Notes: generated by a model from the letters alone, not told the origin. A stretch of 64,000 nt of DNA from Bacillus_AD sp047238185 (GCF_047238185.1 NZ_JBDFMI010000001.1:1302001-1366000); one strand, 5' to 3'; positions 17,341 to 26,283 are shown, counted from the first letter of the stretch. A program made the numbers and translations.

Positions 17341-17613
17341 ATGAACAAGACAGAACTAATTAATGCAGTTGCAGAAGCTAGCGAACTTTCTAAGAAAGAT
17401 GCAACAAAAGCTGTTGATGCTGTTTTTGATACAATCTTGGACGCTTTGAAATCTGGCGATAAAGTACAACTTATCGGATTCGGTAACTTTGAAGTACGTG
17501 AGCGTGCTGCGCGTAAAGGTCGTAACCCACAAACTGGTGAAGAGATCGAAATCGCTGCAAGCAAGGTACCTGCTTTCAAACCAGGTAAAGCACTTAAAGA
17601 TGCTGTAAAATAA
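17341..17613 (+). CDS. hbs: DNA-binding protein HU
   Basis: 90 residues from ATG 17341, the canonical HU length; GTG 17332 lies within the RBS GGGAGGAGGTG and is rejected. Begins MNKTELINAVAE; the DNA-binding arm carries FEVRERAARKGRNPQTGEEI, and the protein ends KALKDAVK. An abundant, essential nucleoid protein that bends and compacts DNA. Codons are strongly biased to favoured ones (GGT, CGT, GAA), consistent with high expression. Own terminator downstream. Confidence 0.97.
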   Translation: MNKTELINAVAEASELSKKDATKAVDAVFDTILDALKSGDKVQLIGFGNFEVRERAARKGRNPQTGEEIEIAASKVPAFKPGKALKDAVK

Positions 17614-17644
17614 GGTACATATAGCTATTTGAATATGTATAGTG

Positions 17645-17676
17645 AAAAAAGGGCCGCGATATGTGGCCCTTTTTTT
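17645..17676 (+). terminator. Terminator of hbs
   Basis: AAAAAAGGGCC / GGCCCTTTTTTT stem with T run. Confidence 0.92.
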
Positions 17677-17866
17677 GATTGTGTTTTCCTATCTGTGCTA
17701 ATATGTTAATATGAATTTTTATAAAGATAAATTAATATAAAAGGGAAAACCTTTGCCAATTGGATAAAGAAGGACCCTATAGAAAATAGATGATAATCAG
17801 TATGCATATAGAGTACACTCAAAAGCGTGCGTATAGATGGTCTCAGTGATGGAGGAAGAAGAGAGA

Positions 17867-18430
17867 ATGACAAAAGTAGATCATGCCAAGATTGAACAGG
17901 CAATAACGATGATTCTTGAAGCTGTGGGGGAAGATCCATCCAGAGAGGGTTTGGTTGATACTCCGAAGCGTGTAGCAAGGATGTATGAGGAGATTTTTTC
18001 CGGTTTGCAAGAAGACCCGAAGGAATATTTCCAAACGATTTTTGGTGAAGAGCATGAAGAATTGGTACTCGTGAAGGATATCCCATTTTACTCCGTATGC
18101 GAGCACCACTTGGTCCCTTTTTACGGCCATGCCCATGTGGCATATATTCCGCGCAATGGAAAAGTAACCGGATTGAGCAAATTGGCGAGGGCAGTAGAAT
18201 CCGTATCCAAAAGGCCTCAACTTCAAGAACGGATTACATCAACGATCGCTGACAGTATTTTGGAAAGCCTTGAACCTCATGGAGTTATGGTGGTTGTGGA
18301 AGCAGAGCATATGTGCATGACGATGAGAGGGGTCAAAAAACCCGGTGCAAAGACAATCACTTCAGCAGTCAGAGGGATTTTTGCTTCGGATGCAAGGTCG
18401 CGTTCAGAGGTGCTTTCATTAATTAAATAA
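17867..18430 (+). CDS. folE: GTP cyclohydrolase I
   Basis: 187 residues from ATG 17867 (GGAGG at 17851; an ATG at 17837 lacks an RBS). Converts GTP to 7,8-dihydroneopterin triphosphate, the first step of tetrahydrofolate synthesis. Zinc ligands lie in SVCEHHLVP and in AEHMCMTMRG; KLARAVESVSKRPQLQERIT is a family core motif. folE-mtrB is the B. subtilis mtr operon arrangement; mtrB follows 37 bases later. Confidence 0.96.
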   Translation: MTKVDHAKIEQAITMILEAVGEDPSREGLVDTPKRVARMYEEIFSGLQEDPKEYFQTIFGEEHEELVLVKDIPFYSVCEHHLVPFYGHAHVAYIPRNGKVTGLSKLARAVESVSKRPQLQERITSTIADSILESLEPHGVMVVVEAEHMCMTMRGVKKPGAKTITSAVRGIFASDARSRSEVLSLIK

Positions 18431-18467
18431 GCTTTCTATACAGCATAATGGATTGGAGGAGTATTAA

Positions 18468-18692
18468 ATGGGCGAAAAGAATGAAGAATTTATCATTATA
18501 AAGGCGAAAGAAGATGGAGTGAATGTGATCGGATTGACTAGAGGATCTGATACGCGATTTCATCATTCTGAAAAGCTGGACAGCGGCGAGGTAATGATTG
18601 CCCAGTTCACAGAGCATACTTCGGCCATAAAGGTCCGCGGCCATGCCCAGATATTAACAGCATTCGGTGAAGTGGAAAGCGAAAAAAAATAA
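18468..18692 (+). CDS. mtrB: trp RNA-binding attenuation protein TRAP (MtrB)
   Basis: 74 residues. In Bacillus an 11-subunit ring of TRAP with bound tryptophan wraps (G/U)AG repeats in trp mRNA leaders, causing termination and blocking translation. Sequence features: FIIIKAKEDGVNVIGLTRG at the start, then EKLDSGEVMIAQFTEHTSAIKVRG, which has the Lys/Arg residues (KLD, IKVRG) used to contact RNA. RBS TTGGAGGAG. Co-transcribed with folE. Note that no trp structural genes are present in this window, so its targets lie elsewhere. Confidence 0.95.
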   Translation: MGEKNEEFIIIKAKEDGVNVIGLTRGSDTRFHHSEKLDSGEVMIAQFTEHTSAIKVRGHAQILTAFGEVESEKK

Positions 18693-18765
18693 GAGGAAGA
18701 AGCTGTATTTCCTTTTTTAGGTCATGATAAAAACTGCTTGAAAGCAAGAATGCTAAAAGGTTTTA

Positions 18766-18774
18766 TGGTATAAT
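18766..18774 (+). promoter_or_regulatory. Extended -10 promoter of hepS-menG-hepT
   Basis: TGGTATAAT, an extended -10, about 87 bases before the hepS start. No well-spaced -35 is seen. Confidence 0.5.
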
Positions 18775-18860
18775 GACAATGGCTTTTCGGATGAAAAGCC
18801 GGATCATATGAGAGTAAGTGATTGCTGTTATATGGAAATCAGGGTACAAGGGTGATAATA

Positions 18861-19679
18861 ATGGAAAATCTTGTTTCGTATAGTAAAGAATTGCGTGATT
18901 ATATCCTATCAAAAGCATATCATCCATACTTGCGCCGCTACTTGAATGAGCCATTCATTGACGAACAAAAAATTCTGTTGCTCTTATTGATTCTGGACGG
19001 GCTTAAACTTTCCAGTGAAGAAAAAAAACAATATATTTGTGCAACTTTATTGGTCCAATCTGCATTGGATGTACATAATGATGTGACCTCCTTTGAAGGG
19101 CAAGCTGAAGAAGATGCTTTGAAATTAAGACAACTTACTGTATTGGCAGCAGATTATTACAGTGGACTATACTACAGCATCCTTTCTGATATGGAGAATA
19201 ATGACCTTATTCAATCTCTTTCAGAAGGAATTATGGATATCAACGAAAAAAAAATCGTTTTATATGAGAAGCACTATACGGATGTATCCTCCTTGCTGGA
19301 AACAGTCAAATGGATTGAAGCGTCCTTGCTTATAAAAGTGGAAGAATGCTTTACAATCCCCCGGTACAAAGGTTTTCTTGGGAATATCCTACTGTTGGAA
19401 CGATTGATGAGGGAACAACAGTCATTCATCAAAGAGAAAGAATCTCCTGTTTACCAAGCGTTCTCGAGATTGCTTTTTTCAAAGGATACAAAAGTGTTGT
19501 CTTCAGATGAAAGGCATCGATTGATGGAACAAGTGGATAATCAAATGCAGGAAATCTATGCTGCCTGTGTTAATGAGTTGCAGCAAAATTCTTTGCAGGA
19601 TTCGCCGTTAACCGTCTTTTACAGAAAACAATTGCAGCATGAACGATATAAGATGAAGTCATACGTGGAAGAAGGGTAA
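18861..19679 (+). CDS. hepS: Heptaprenyl diphosphate synthase component I
   Basis: 272 residues from ATG 18861, with AAGGGTGAT upstream. The non-catalytic small subunit pairs with HepT to make the C35 chain of menaquinone-7. All-helical with SALDVHNDVTS, the conserved spot of this family, and no DDxxD aspartate motifs. Followed by menG (2 bp) and hepT (37 bp), the standard operon order. Sequence conservation in this subunit is low, so recognition rests on length, DVHNDV and context. Confidence 0.9.
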   Translation: MENLVSYSKELRDYILSKAYHPYLRRYLNEPFIDEQKILLLLLILDGLKLSSEEKKQYICATLLVQSALDVHNDVTSFEGQAEEDALKLRQLTVLAADYYSGLYYSILSDMENNDLIQSLSEGIMDINEKKIVLYEKHYTDVSSLLETVKWIEASLLIKVEECFTIPRYKGFLGNILLLERLMREQQSFIKEKESPVYQAFSRLLFSKDTKVLSSDERHRLMEQVDNQMQEIYAACVNELQQNSLQDSPLTVFYRKQLQHERYKMKSYVEEG

Positions 19680-19681
19680 TT

Positions 19682-20389
19682 ATGCAATCATCAAAGGAAG
19701 AAAAAGTACATAAAGTCTTCGAGAATATTTCGCAAAATTACGATAAGATGAATTCGGTCATTTCTTTTCAGCAGCATATCAAATGGCGGAATGCGACGAT
19801 GAAAATCATGGATGTTAAACCTGGCTCAAAAGCACTGGATGTCTGTTGCGGAACGGCTGATTGGACGATCGCTTTGTCAAATGCGGTAGGTGAAGAAGGC
19901 CATGTGACCGGTCTTGATTTCAGCGAAAATATGCTCAGTGTCGGACAAGAGAAAGTGAAGGAATTAAACCTGCATAATGTGAAGCTGATTCATGGGAACG
20001 CTATGAGCCTTCCTTTTGAGGACAACAGCTTTGATTATGTGACAATCGGATTCGGCCTCCGCAATGTTCCCGATTACCAAACAGTGCTGAATGAAATGAA
20101 CCGGGTCCTAAAGCCAGGAGGGATGGCAGTTTGCTTAGAAACATCACAGCCAACCATGCCTGTTTTCCGGCAAGGATATTATTTTTATTTTAAGCATATT
20201 ATGCCTTTATTCGGTAAGCTATTTGCCAAAAGCTATAACGAATATTCATGGCTTCAGGAATCGGCATCTGAGTTTCCCGGCATGAAAGAGCTTGCCGATA
20301 TGTTCAGAAAGGCCGGCTTCATGAATGTTTCCTATAAAGGGCATACAGGCGGTGTTGCCGCAACCCATATTGGTTATAAAAGCAAGTAA
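19682..20389 (+). CDS. menG: Demethylmenaquinone methyltransferase
   Basis: 235 residues (named menH or ubiE in some sources). Transfers a methyl group from S-adenosylmethionine to demethylmenaquinone, the last step of menaquinone synthesis. SAM-binding motif VCCGTADWTI at about residues 51-60, followed by GLDFSENML and GFGLRNVPD. Between hepS and hepT, so one operon makes the side chain and methylates the ring. Its product feeds the qcrABC complex at 33.7 kb. Confidence 0.95.
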   Translation: MQSSKEEKVHKVFENISQNYDKMNSVISFQQHIKWRNATMKIMDVKPGSKALDVCCGTADWTIALSNAVGEEGHVTGLDFSENMLSVGQEKVKELNLHNVKLIHGNAMSLPFEDNSFDYVTIGFGLRNVPDYQTVLNEMNRVLKPGGMAVCLETSQPTMPVFRQGYYFYFKHIMPLFGKLFAKSYNEYSWLQESASEFPGMKELADMFRKAGFMNVSYKGHTGGVAATHIGYKSK

Positions 20390-20426
20390 AGAAAGCAATT
20401 GATGAAATTAAAGCTGGGTGGTTCGT

Positions 20427-21389
20427 ATGAAATATAAAATGTTGTCCTCCTTTTTAAATGGAGATTTACAAACGATAGAAAAAGAGTTGGCAAACAGCAT
20501 CCAGGCAAGTGATCCTCTGTTGCAAGAAGCTTCCCTCCACTTGCTGCAGGCTGGAGGGAAACGGATTCGCCCAATTTTCGTGCTGGTGGCTGCGAAATTC
20601 GGTCAGTATGATATCCATGTCGTAAAAAAGGTTGCAATGGCATTGGAATTAATCCATATGGCTTCATTGGTGCATGATGACGTCATAGATGAGTCGCTGA
20701 TGCGAAGAGGTGCGCCTACTGTCCAGGCGAAATGGAATAATCGTGTAGCCATGTATACCGGCGACTATATTTTTGCCAGATCGTTAGAATTAATGACGGA
20801 AGTAAAAAATCCGGAAGCCCATAAGCTTTTATCCAATACGATTGTAGAAGTTTGCTTGGGTGAAATAGAACAAATCCGCGATAAGTACATATTTGACCAA
20901 ACTGTTTCTAATTATTTCCGCAGGATTAAAAGGAAAACCGCCCTTCTTATAGCCACCAGCTGCCAGCTTGGAGGCATTGTTTCCGGGGTCGAGGAAAGCA
21001 TGCATAAAACGCTATTTAAATTTGGGTATAATGTCGGCATGTCCTATCAAATCATGGATGATATTCTTGATTTCACTGCTTCCGAGAAAGTATTGGGAAA
21101 GCCTGCAGGCAGCGATTTGAAACAGGGCAACATTACTATGCCTGTTTTGTTCGCCATGCAGCATGAACAATTGAGGGAAAAAATCGTCACTGTCCACGAA
21201 GGAATCTCTGATGGTGAAATGAAGGAGATCATCGAGGATATTAAGGCATCCGGGGCTATTGAACAGTCGATTGATATTAGCGACCGTTTTTTACAAAAGG
21301 CTTTTGATGAATTAAAAAAATTGCCGAATGTAAGGGCACGTAAAAATATGCAGGATATTGCCAAATTCATAGGTAAACGAAAATTTTAA
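20427..21389 (+). CDS. hepT: Heptaprenyl diphosphate synthase component II (catalytic)
   Basis: 320 residues from ATG 20427 with a weak GGGTGG upstream. Long-chain trans-prenyltransferase with both aspartate-rich motifs: DDVIDE (first, residues about 84-89) and DDILD (second), plus GGKRIRP for IPP binding. Works with HepS to condense IPP onto farnesyl diphosphate; fni in this window supplies isomerised precursor. A 15-bp perfect terminator follows immediately. Confidence 0.95.
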   Translation: MKYKMLSSFLNGDLQTIEKELANSIQASDPLLQEASLHLLQAGGKRIRPIFVLVAAKFGQYDIHVVKKVAMALELIHMASLVHDDVIDESLMRRGAPTVQAKWNNRVAMYTGDYIFARSLELMTEVKNPEAHKLLSNTIVEVCLGEIEQIRDKYIFDQTVSNYFRRIKRKTALLIATSCQLGGIVSGVEESMHKTLFKFGYNVGMSYQIMDDILDFTASEKVLGKPAGSDLKQGNITMPVLFAMQHEQLREKIVTVHEGISDGEMKEIIEDIKASGAIEQSIDISDRFLQKAFDELKKLPNVRARKNMQDIAKFIGKRKF

Positions 21390-21392
21390 GAG

Positions 21393-21434
21393 AAAAATGT
21401 TCAACGAAATGCGCAATCGTTGAACATTTTTTTT
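21393..21434 (+). terminator. Terminator of hepS-menG-hepT
   Basis: Perfect 15-bp stem AAAAATGTTCAACGA / TCGTTGAACATTTTT and a T run. Confidence 0.93.
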
Positions 21435-21474
21435 ATTGGAAAAGAGCAAGCCGCAGCGGCTAGGCCCTCGAGGA

Positions 21475-21654
21475 TCGGGCCTGATCAAGCCCCCTCCGCT
21501 TTTCTTCACTGTCCAGCCTTGTGCCTGGCATGCTCGGAAATAAGCCCATCCATTTCGGAAGCAAGGGGAACGCTTCCTGTATGGCTTGTCTTATTTCTGC
21601 CGCATCCCTGATTCTTTTTCTTGAGGAAAAAGAATCACCGGTACCGGCTTTTCT
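21475..21654 (+). repeat. 180-base intergenic direct repeat, copy 1
   Basis: Starts TCGGGCCTGATCAAGCC and ends CCGGCTTTTCT. Nearly identical (two differences, both in CCCCCTCC/CTCCTCT) to 21749-21928. It contains an 11-bp perfect hairpin GATTCTTTTTC/GAAAAAGAATC and the palindrome CCGGTACCGG. The short stretch before it (21448-21474) is a truncated end of the 13603-type element. The hepT-ndk gap of about 630 bases is essentially filled by these repeats. Confidence 0.9.
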
Positions 21655-21660
21655 CTTGTC

Positions 21661-21754
21661 TAGCTGCAGTCGCTAGGCCCTCGAGGTCTCAAGCCGAGAA
21701 TAGTCAAAGGCAAAAATCAACCTTTGAGCTATTCCCGTCTTAAGCTTGTCGGGC
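21661..21754 (+). repeat. Hairpin repeat related to the 13603 family
   Basis: 94-base element with the same skeleton as the 13603 units: TAGCTGCAG at the start, CCCTCGAGGTC, a central GTCAAAGGC...CCTTTGA hairpin and CTTAAGCTTGTCGGG at the end. It links the two 180-base copies. Confidence 0.8.
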
Positions 21755-21928
21755 CTGATCAAGCCTCCTCTGCTTTTCTTCACTGTCCAGCCTTGTGCCT
21801 GGCATGCTCGGAAATAAGCCCATCCATTTCGGAAGCAAGGGGAACGCTTCCTGTATGGCTTGTCTTATTTCTGCCGCATCCCTGATTCTTTTTCTTGAGG
21901 AAAAAGAATCACCGGTACCGGCTTTTCT
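21749..21928 (+). repeat. 180-base intergenic direct repeat, copy 2
   Basis: Second copy of the 21475 unit, 274 bases downstream and in the same orientation. It ends about 95 bases before ndk. Near-identity suggests a recent duplication or gene conversion. Confidence 0.9.
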
Positions 21929-22022
21929 TTAATAGTTGCTAAAATTCTGATTAAGTGATACTATTTGTTAGGATTGTCCAATTTGTGCAATCTGACATAC
22001 ATATTTGAAGGAGTGAAAGAAG

Positions 22023-22469
22023 ATGGAAAAAACATTTTTAATGGTTAAACCTGATGGCGTTCAACGTCAATTGATTGGAGATATAGTTTCACGTTTTGAA
22101 AGTAAGGGCTTTCAATTAGTAGGCGCTAAATTGATGCAGATTCCGACTGAATTAGCGGAGAAGCATTATGGCGAACATAAAGAGAGACCTTTCTTTGGCG
22201 AATTGGTAGATTTTATCACTTCCGGACCAGTTTTCGCTATGGTTTGGCAAGGAGAAAATGTCATTTCTGCAGCACGCACAATGATGGGCGCTACAAACCC
22301 TAAGGATTCTCAACCTGGCACAATCAGAGGCGATTATGCTGTGACAGTCGCTAAAAACATTATTCACGGTTCTGATTCACCGGAAAGTGCCGAAAGAGAA
22401 ATCGGTTTGTTCTTCAAACAAGAAGAGCTTGTGGAATATACTAAACTAATCAATGATTGGGTTTATTGA
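22023..22469 (+). CDS. ndk: Nucleoside diphosphate kinase
   Basis: 148 residues. Ping-pong phosphotransferase balancing NTP and dNTP pools. Starts MEKTFLMVKPDGVQR; the catalytic His is in KNIIHGSDSPESAEREI near residue 115. RBS GAAGGAGTG. Lies between hepT and cheR as in B. subtilis, but monocistronic, with repeats upstream and a terminator downstream. Confidence 0.97.
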   Translation: MEKTFLMVKPDGVQRQLIGDIVSRFESKGFQLVGAKLMQIPTELAEKHYGEHKERPFFGELVDFITSGPVFAMVWQGENVISAARTMMGATNPKDSQPGTIRGDYAVTVAKNIIHGSDSPESAEREIGLFFKQEELVEYTKLINDWVY

Positions 22470-22501
22470 TTCTTCAATTGCTTATTGTTTAGTTTGAATG
22501 G

Positions 22502-22531
22502 AAATCCTGCGAAGCATCGCAGGATTTTTTT
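22502..22531 (+). terminator. Terminator of ndk
   Basis: Perfect 11-bp stem AAATCCTGCGA/TCGCAGGATTT with loop AGCA and a T run. Confidence 0.92.
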
Positions 22532-22629
22532 AAATACTTTTACTTTTTTTCGGTAAACCATTTTTTGTGATGGATGAATTCGTTATACTAGATACAAGAA
22601 TTTCAGCCAGATAGGGAGCAGGGGTGCAA

Positions 22630-23403
22630 ATGCCAAATGATTTTAAAGAGTTTATTATACATATTAAACAGTTGACCGGTATTGATTTGCATTTATATAA
22701 AGAAGCACAAATGAAAAGAAGGCTGACATCACTATATGAGAAACGCGGTTTTTCTTCATTCATGGACTATTACCGCCATATTAAGGGCAATCAAAAAGCC
22801 TTGGATGAATTTTTGGACCGTATGACAATCAATGTCTCTGAGTTTTATAGGAACGGGAAGAGATGGGATGTCCTCGACCGAAAAATATTGCCTCGGCTTA
22901 TGAAAGAGAACCGAAAGCTGAAAATTTGGAGTGCAGCTTGTTCAACAGGGGATGAGCCGTATACTTTGGCCATGATGCTCCTAAAATACATGCCGCCCTC
23001 CCAATTCAGTATTTTGGCGACCGATATTGATGATATCGTCCTAAATCATGCGAAAGTTGGCCGCTATGATGAACGATCGCTAAAAGAGCTGCCGGTTGAA
23101 TATAGGCAGAAACACTTTACACAAAACGGCCATTTTTATACCGTAAATGACGATGTGAAAAGATGCATAACGTTTAAGAAGCAAAATCTATTACGTGACC
23201 CTTTTGAGTCTGATTTTGATTTAATAGTATGCAGAAACGTCCTCATTTATTTCACGGAGGAAGCTAAGGATATGCTTTATAAAAAATTCAGTACTTCTCT
23301 TAAGAGCAATGGCGTCCTTTTTGTTGGGAGCACGGAGCAAATTTTTAATGCCGGACAGTATCAGTTAGAAAGTGAAGAAACCTTTTTTTATAAAAAGATA
23401 TAA
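22630..23403 (+). CDS. cheR: Chemotaxis protein methyltransferase CheR
   Basis: 257 residues from ATG 22630 (GGAGCAGGGG upstream; GTG 22624 is an in-frame alternative). Methylates glutamates of chemoreceptors with SAM. The N-terminal helical domain holds YKEAQMKRRL; the catalytic domain has the SAM motif KIWSAACSTGDEPYTLAM and CRNVLIYFTEEAK, and ends FVGSTEQIF...FFYKK. As in B. subtilis it stands apart from the main che operon, just before the aromatic genes. Confidence 0.95.
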   Translation: MPNDFKEFIIHIKQLTGIDLHLYKEAQMKRRLTSLYEKRGFSSFMDYYRHIKGNQKALDEFLDRMTINVSEFYRNGKRWDVLDRKILPRLMKENRKLKIWSAACSTGDEPYTLAMMLLKYMPPSQFSILATDIDDIVLNHAKVGRYDERSLKELPVEYRQKHFTQNGHFYTVNDDVKRCITFKKQNLLRDPFESDFDLIVCRNVLIYFTEEAKDMLYKKFSTSLKSNGVLFVGSTEQIFNAGQYQLESEETFFYKKI

Positions 23404-23493
23404 TGGATTACATATTAATTAAATGACAATAGGGAAAGACCTATGTTATATTGTTACATAAAAGCTTTAAAGCACTAAAAGGAGATGGATAAT

Positions 23494-24666
23494 TTGCGAT
23501 ATTTAACAGCGGGGGAATCGCATGGACCACAGTTGACGACCATTATAGAAGGAATGCCGGCTGGGCTTCCTGTTACGTCTGAAGATATTAACAAAGACTT
23601 GGTGCGGCGCCAAAAAGGACATGGCCGCGGCAGGAGAATGAAGATTGAAAAAGACCAGGCTCTGATTACATCAGGGATCAGGCATGGTAAAACCCTTGGT
23701 TCCCCAATTGCACTTGTAGTCGAAAATAATGACTGGAAGCATTGGACGAAAATCATGGGAATTGAGCCGGTTGAGGAAAAGGACATGGAGGATATGGCGC
23801 GTGTTGTTACCCGTCCCCGTCCTGGACATGCAGATTTAAACGGAGGATTAAAGTATGGACATAGGGATTTGAGAAATGTCCTGGAACGATCTTCTGCCCG
23901 TGAGACAACAGTTCGTGTCGCTGCTGGCGCCTTGGCTAAAACCTTGCTGGCCCATTTAGGGATAAAAGTAGGTTCGCAAGTGGTGAAAATCGGGGGTATC
24001 CAGTCGAATGTGACAGCTTATAGTTCGATTGAGGAGCTGCAGCGAATTACAGAAGAATCTCCAGTCCGTTGCCTTGATCCAGAAGCTGGGCAAAAGATGA
24101 TGGATGCAATCGATGCAGCCAAAGAAGCTGGCGATTCCATCGGTGGAATCGTCGAGGTTGTTGTTGAAGGGATGCCAGCGGGCGTAGGCAGCTATGTACA
24201 CTATGACCGCAAGCTTGATTCCAAATTAGCTGCAGCCATATTAAGCATCAATGCATTTAAAGGGGCTGAAATCGGCATTGGTTTTGAAGCTGCTGACCGT
24301 TTTGGTTCGGAAATCCATGATGAAATTGCGTGGAGCGAGGAAAAAGGATACTATCGCCTTTCCAACAGGCTCGGCGGCATAGAAGGCGGAATGTCAACAG
24401 GGATGCCGATTGTAGTAAGAGGGGTCATGAAGCCTATTCCTACCCTGTATAAGCCCTTAAAGAGTGTTGATATTAATACAAAAGAAGTTTTCCAGGCGAG
24501 TGTTGAACGATCTGATAGCTGTGCCGTACCGGCAGCTGCTGTGGTTGCGGAGGCTGCTGTGGCATGGGAATTGGCGAATGCCATCATGGAACAGTTCCCA
24601 AGCGACAACTTTGACGGTTTGAGAGATTATCTGCAGGTATACAGAAAACAGCAAAAGGAGTTTTAA
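23494..24666 (+). CDS. aroC: Chorismate synthase (aroC; aroF in B. subtilis)
   Basis: 390 residues starting at TTG 23494: AAAGGAG ends eight bases before it, whereas ATG 23485 directly abuts that RBS. The resulting MRYLTAGESHGPQLT start fits the family. Catalyses FMN-dependent elimination of phosphate from EPSP to chorismate. Motifs: RPGHADLNG, GHRDLRNVLERSSARETT and RSDSCAVPAA. First gene of the aromatic supra-operon, followed three bases later by aroB. Confidence 0.96.
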   Translation: MRYLTAGESHGPQLTTIIEGMPAGLPVTSEDINKDLVRRQKGHGRGRRMKIEKDQALITSGIRHGKTLGSPIALVVENNDWKHWTKIMGIEPVEEKDMEDMARVVTRPRPGHADLNGGLKYGHRDLRNVLERSSARETTVRVAAGALAKTLLAHLGIKVGSQVVKIGGIQSNVTAYSSIEELQRITEESPVRCLDPEAGQKMMDAIDAAKEAGDSIGGIVEVVVEGMPAGVGSYVHYDRKLDSKLAAAILSINAFKGAEIGIGFEAADRFGSEIHDEIAWSEEKGYYRLSNRLGGIEGGMSTGMPIVVRGVMKPIPTLYKPLKSVDINTKEVFQASVERSDSCAVPAAAVVAEAAVAWELANAIMEQFPSDNFDGLRDYLQVYRKQQKEF

Positions 24667-24668
24667 AC

Positions 24669-25754
24669 ATGATGAAAGAACTTGCCATTGAAACATCCGA
24701 CAAAACATATCCCGTCTTTGTTGGCCGGGAAGCGTTGGGTCATTTGCCTGCGTTTTTGAAGGAACAGATGGCAGATGCCTCAAAAATTTGGATCATAGCG
24801 GATGAAAAAGTAGCATCTCTGTATATGGATAAATTGATTCATGTTTTATCGCCTGCCTATAGCGATAAAATGGTCATTACCATTGTTCCGCCAGGGGAAT
24901 ATGCCAAAACGTTTGCCGTGTATGAAAGCTGCCATAAGGAAGGCTTAGAGCATCAAATTAACAGAAAATCTGTTGTGCTGGCTTTTGGCGGGGGAGCAGT
25001 CGGAGACCTGGCAGGATTCGTAGCGGCAACTTATATGAGAGGTATTCGCTTTATCGGCATACCAACCACGCTATTGGCACATGACAGTGCAGTAGGGGGA
25101 AAGACGGCCATCAATCATCCGCTCGGAAAAAATATGGTGGGGGCCTTCCATCAGCCTGAAGCCGTTTTTTATGACTGGAGTTTTATCCATAGCCTTCCTG
25201 AAAAGGAATTACGCTCTGGTTTTGCCGAGGCTGTCAAGCATGGGCTTATTCTCGATGAAGAATTTTACTACGAAATGATGGATAATGTTTCTGCAATGGA
25301 TGACCTGAAGGGGGGCTTCCTGGCCTATATTCTCACAACTGGAATTTCGATCAAGGCTTCAATTGTCAAACAAGATGAAAAAGAACAGGGTGTAAGGGCT
25401 TTTCTGAATTTTGGCCATACGCTGGGACATAGTATAGAGGCAAATGCAGGTTATGGAAAGGTGACACATGGCGAAGCAGTTTGGATCGGAATGCTATTCG
25501 CACTTCATTTAAGCATGGAAAAAACAGGCCTTAAGTTTGACTTGGATCATTTTATAGATTGGAGTAAACAGTTGGGATACAGCCTGTCGGTGCCTGAATG
25601 CAGGTTCGAAGATTTGGTTGAAAGCATGAAAAAGGACAAAAAAACAACGGGCGAAGAAATTACGTTTGTTCTACTGGAGGCATTAGGGAAACCGGTGCTG
25701 GTGACATTGCCGGAGGATGAAGTGTTACATAGTTTGCAGACATTCTTTAGATGA
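24669..25754 (+). CDS. aroB: 3-dehydroquinate synthase
   Basis: 361 residues (ATG 24669; 24672 also possible). NAD- and divalent-metal-dependent cyclisation of DAHP to dehydroquinate, the second step of the shikimate pathway. NAD-binding GGGAVGDLAGFVAATYMRG near residue 98; metal-site residues are in FAEAVKHG, NFGHTLGHSIE and THGEAV. RBS AAAAGGAG. In line with aroC and aroH. Confidence 0.96.
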   Translation: MMKELAIETSDKTYPVFVGREALGHLPAFLKEQMADASKIWIIADEKVASLYMDKLIHVLSPAYSDKMVITIVPPGEYAKTFAVYESCHKEGLEHQINRKSVVLAFGGGAVGDLAGFVAATYMRGIRFIGIPTTLLAHDSAVGGKTAINHPLGKNMVGAFHQPEAVFYDWSFIHSLPEKELRSGFAEAVKHGLILDEEFYYEMMDNVSAMDDLKGGFLAYILTTGISIKASIVKQDEKEQGVRAFLNFGHTLGHSIEANAGYGKVTHGEAVWIGMLFALHLSMEKTGLKFDLDHFIDWSKQLGYSLSVPECRFEDLVESMKKDKKTTGEEITFVLLEALGKPVLVTLPEDEVLHSLQTFFR

Positions 25755-25769
25755 AGAGGGGGAGAACGC

Positions 25770-26132
25770 ATGACACGAGGTGTTAGAGGAGCGACAACTG
25801 TAGAAGAGGACAAAGAGCAGGTTATCGTTAGACAAACGGAGGATCTGCTTAGGGAGTTGATCGGGCAAAACGGGATAGAAGCAGAACATGTCTGCTCTGT
25901 AATCATTTCGGCAACGTCTGATTTGACGGCAGCTTTCCCTGCAAAGGCATTAAGAAATATAGATGGTTGGACTTATGTTCCGGTTATGTGCGTACGTGAA
26001 ATAGAAGTGCCTGGTTCATTGGAGAAATGCATTAGAATCATGCTGCATTGGAATACGGAGAAAAGCCAGCAGGATATTAACCATGTATATTTAAACAGAG
26101 CAGTTTCACTGCGTCCTGATTTGATTAAATGA
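25770..26132 (+). CDS. aroH: Chorismate mutase, AroH type
   Basis: 120 residues. Monofunctional trimeric pseudo-alpha/beta-barrel chorismate mutase making prephenate. Starts MTRGVRGATTVEED, with the active-site Arg of RGATT; PVMCVREIEVPGSL holds another family signature. Followed by a clear terminator at 26143, so the aro trio ends here; in B. subtilis trpEDCFBA would follow instead. Confidence 0.95.
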   Translation: MTRGVRGATTVEEDKEQVIVRQTEDLLRELIGQNGIEAEHVCSVIISATSDLTAAFPAKALRNIDGWTYVPVMCVREIEVPGSLEKCIRIMLHWNTEKSQQDINHVYLNRAVSLRPDLIK

Positions 26133-26142
26133 ATGAAGGAAT

Positions 26143-26168
26143 AAAACACCCCTTTATGGGTGTTTTGC
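26143..26168 (+). terminator. Terminator after aroH
   Basis: AAAACACCC/GGGTGTTTT perfect 9-bp stem with a six-base loop and T tail. Marks the point where the trp operon is missing relative to B. subtilis. Confidence 0.88.
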
Positions 26169-26283
26169 TATATAGTTAAAGAAAAAATATTTAGTATCTT
26201 CAGTCAACATGTACATCCGTTTTTGTTGCCGCTTAAGAGGGGCAGTTATATGGTTGTTTGAAAACTATGATTAAAAGGGGAAG

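Noticed and set aside
21420..21611. 63-codon open frame after hepT
   Set aside because: Lies in the repeat unit and the hepT terminator; no RBS, composition not protein-like.
26169..26283. Possible T-box or TRAP leader before hisC
   Set aside because: No T-box sequence, no series of (G/U)AG triplets, and too short; only a small hairpin around TTGCCGC/GGGGCA.
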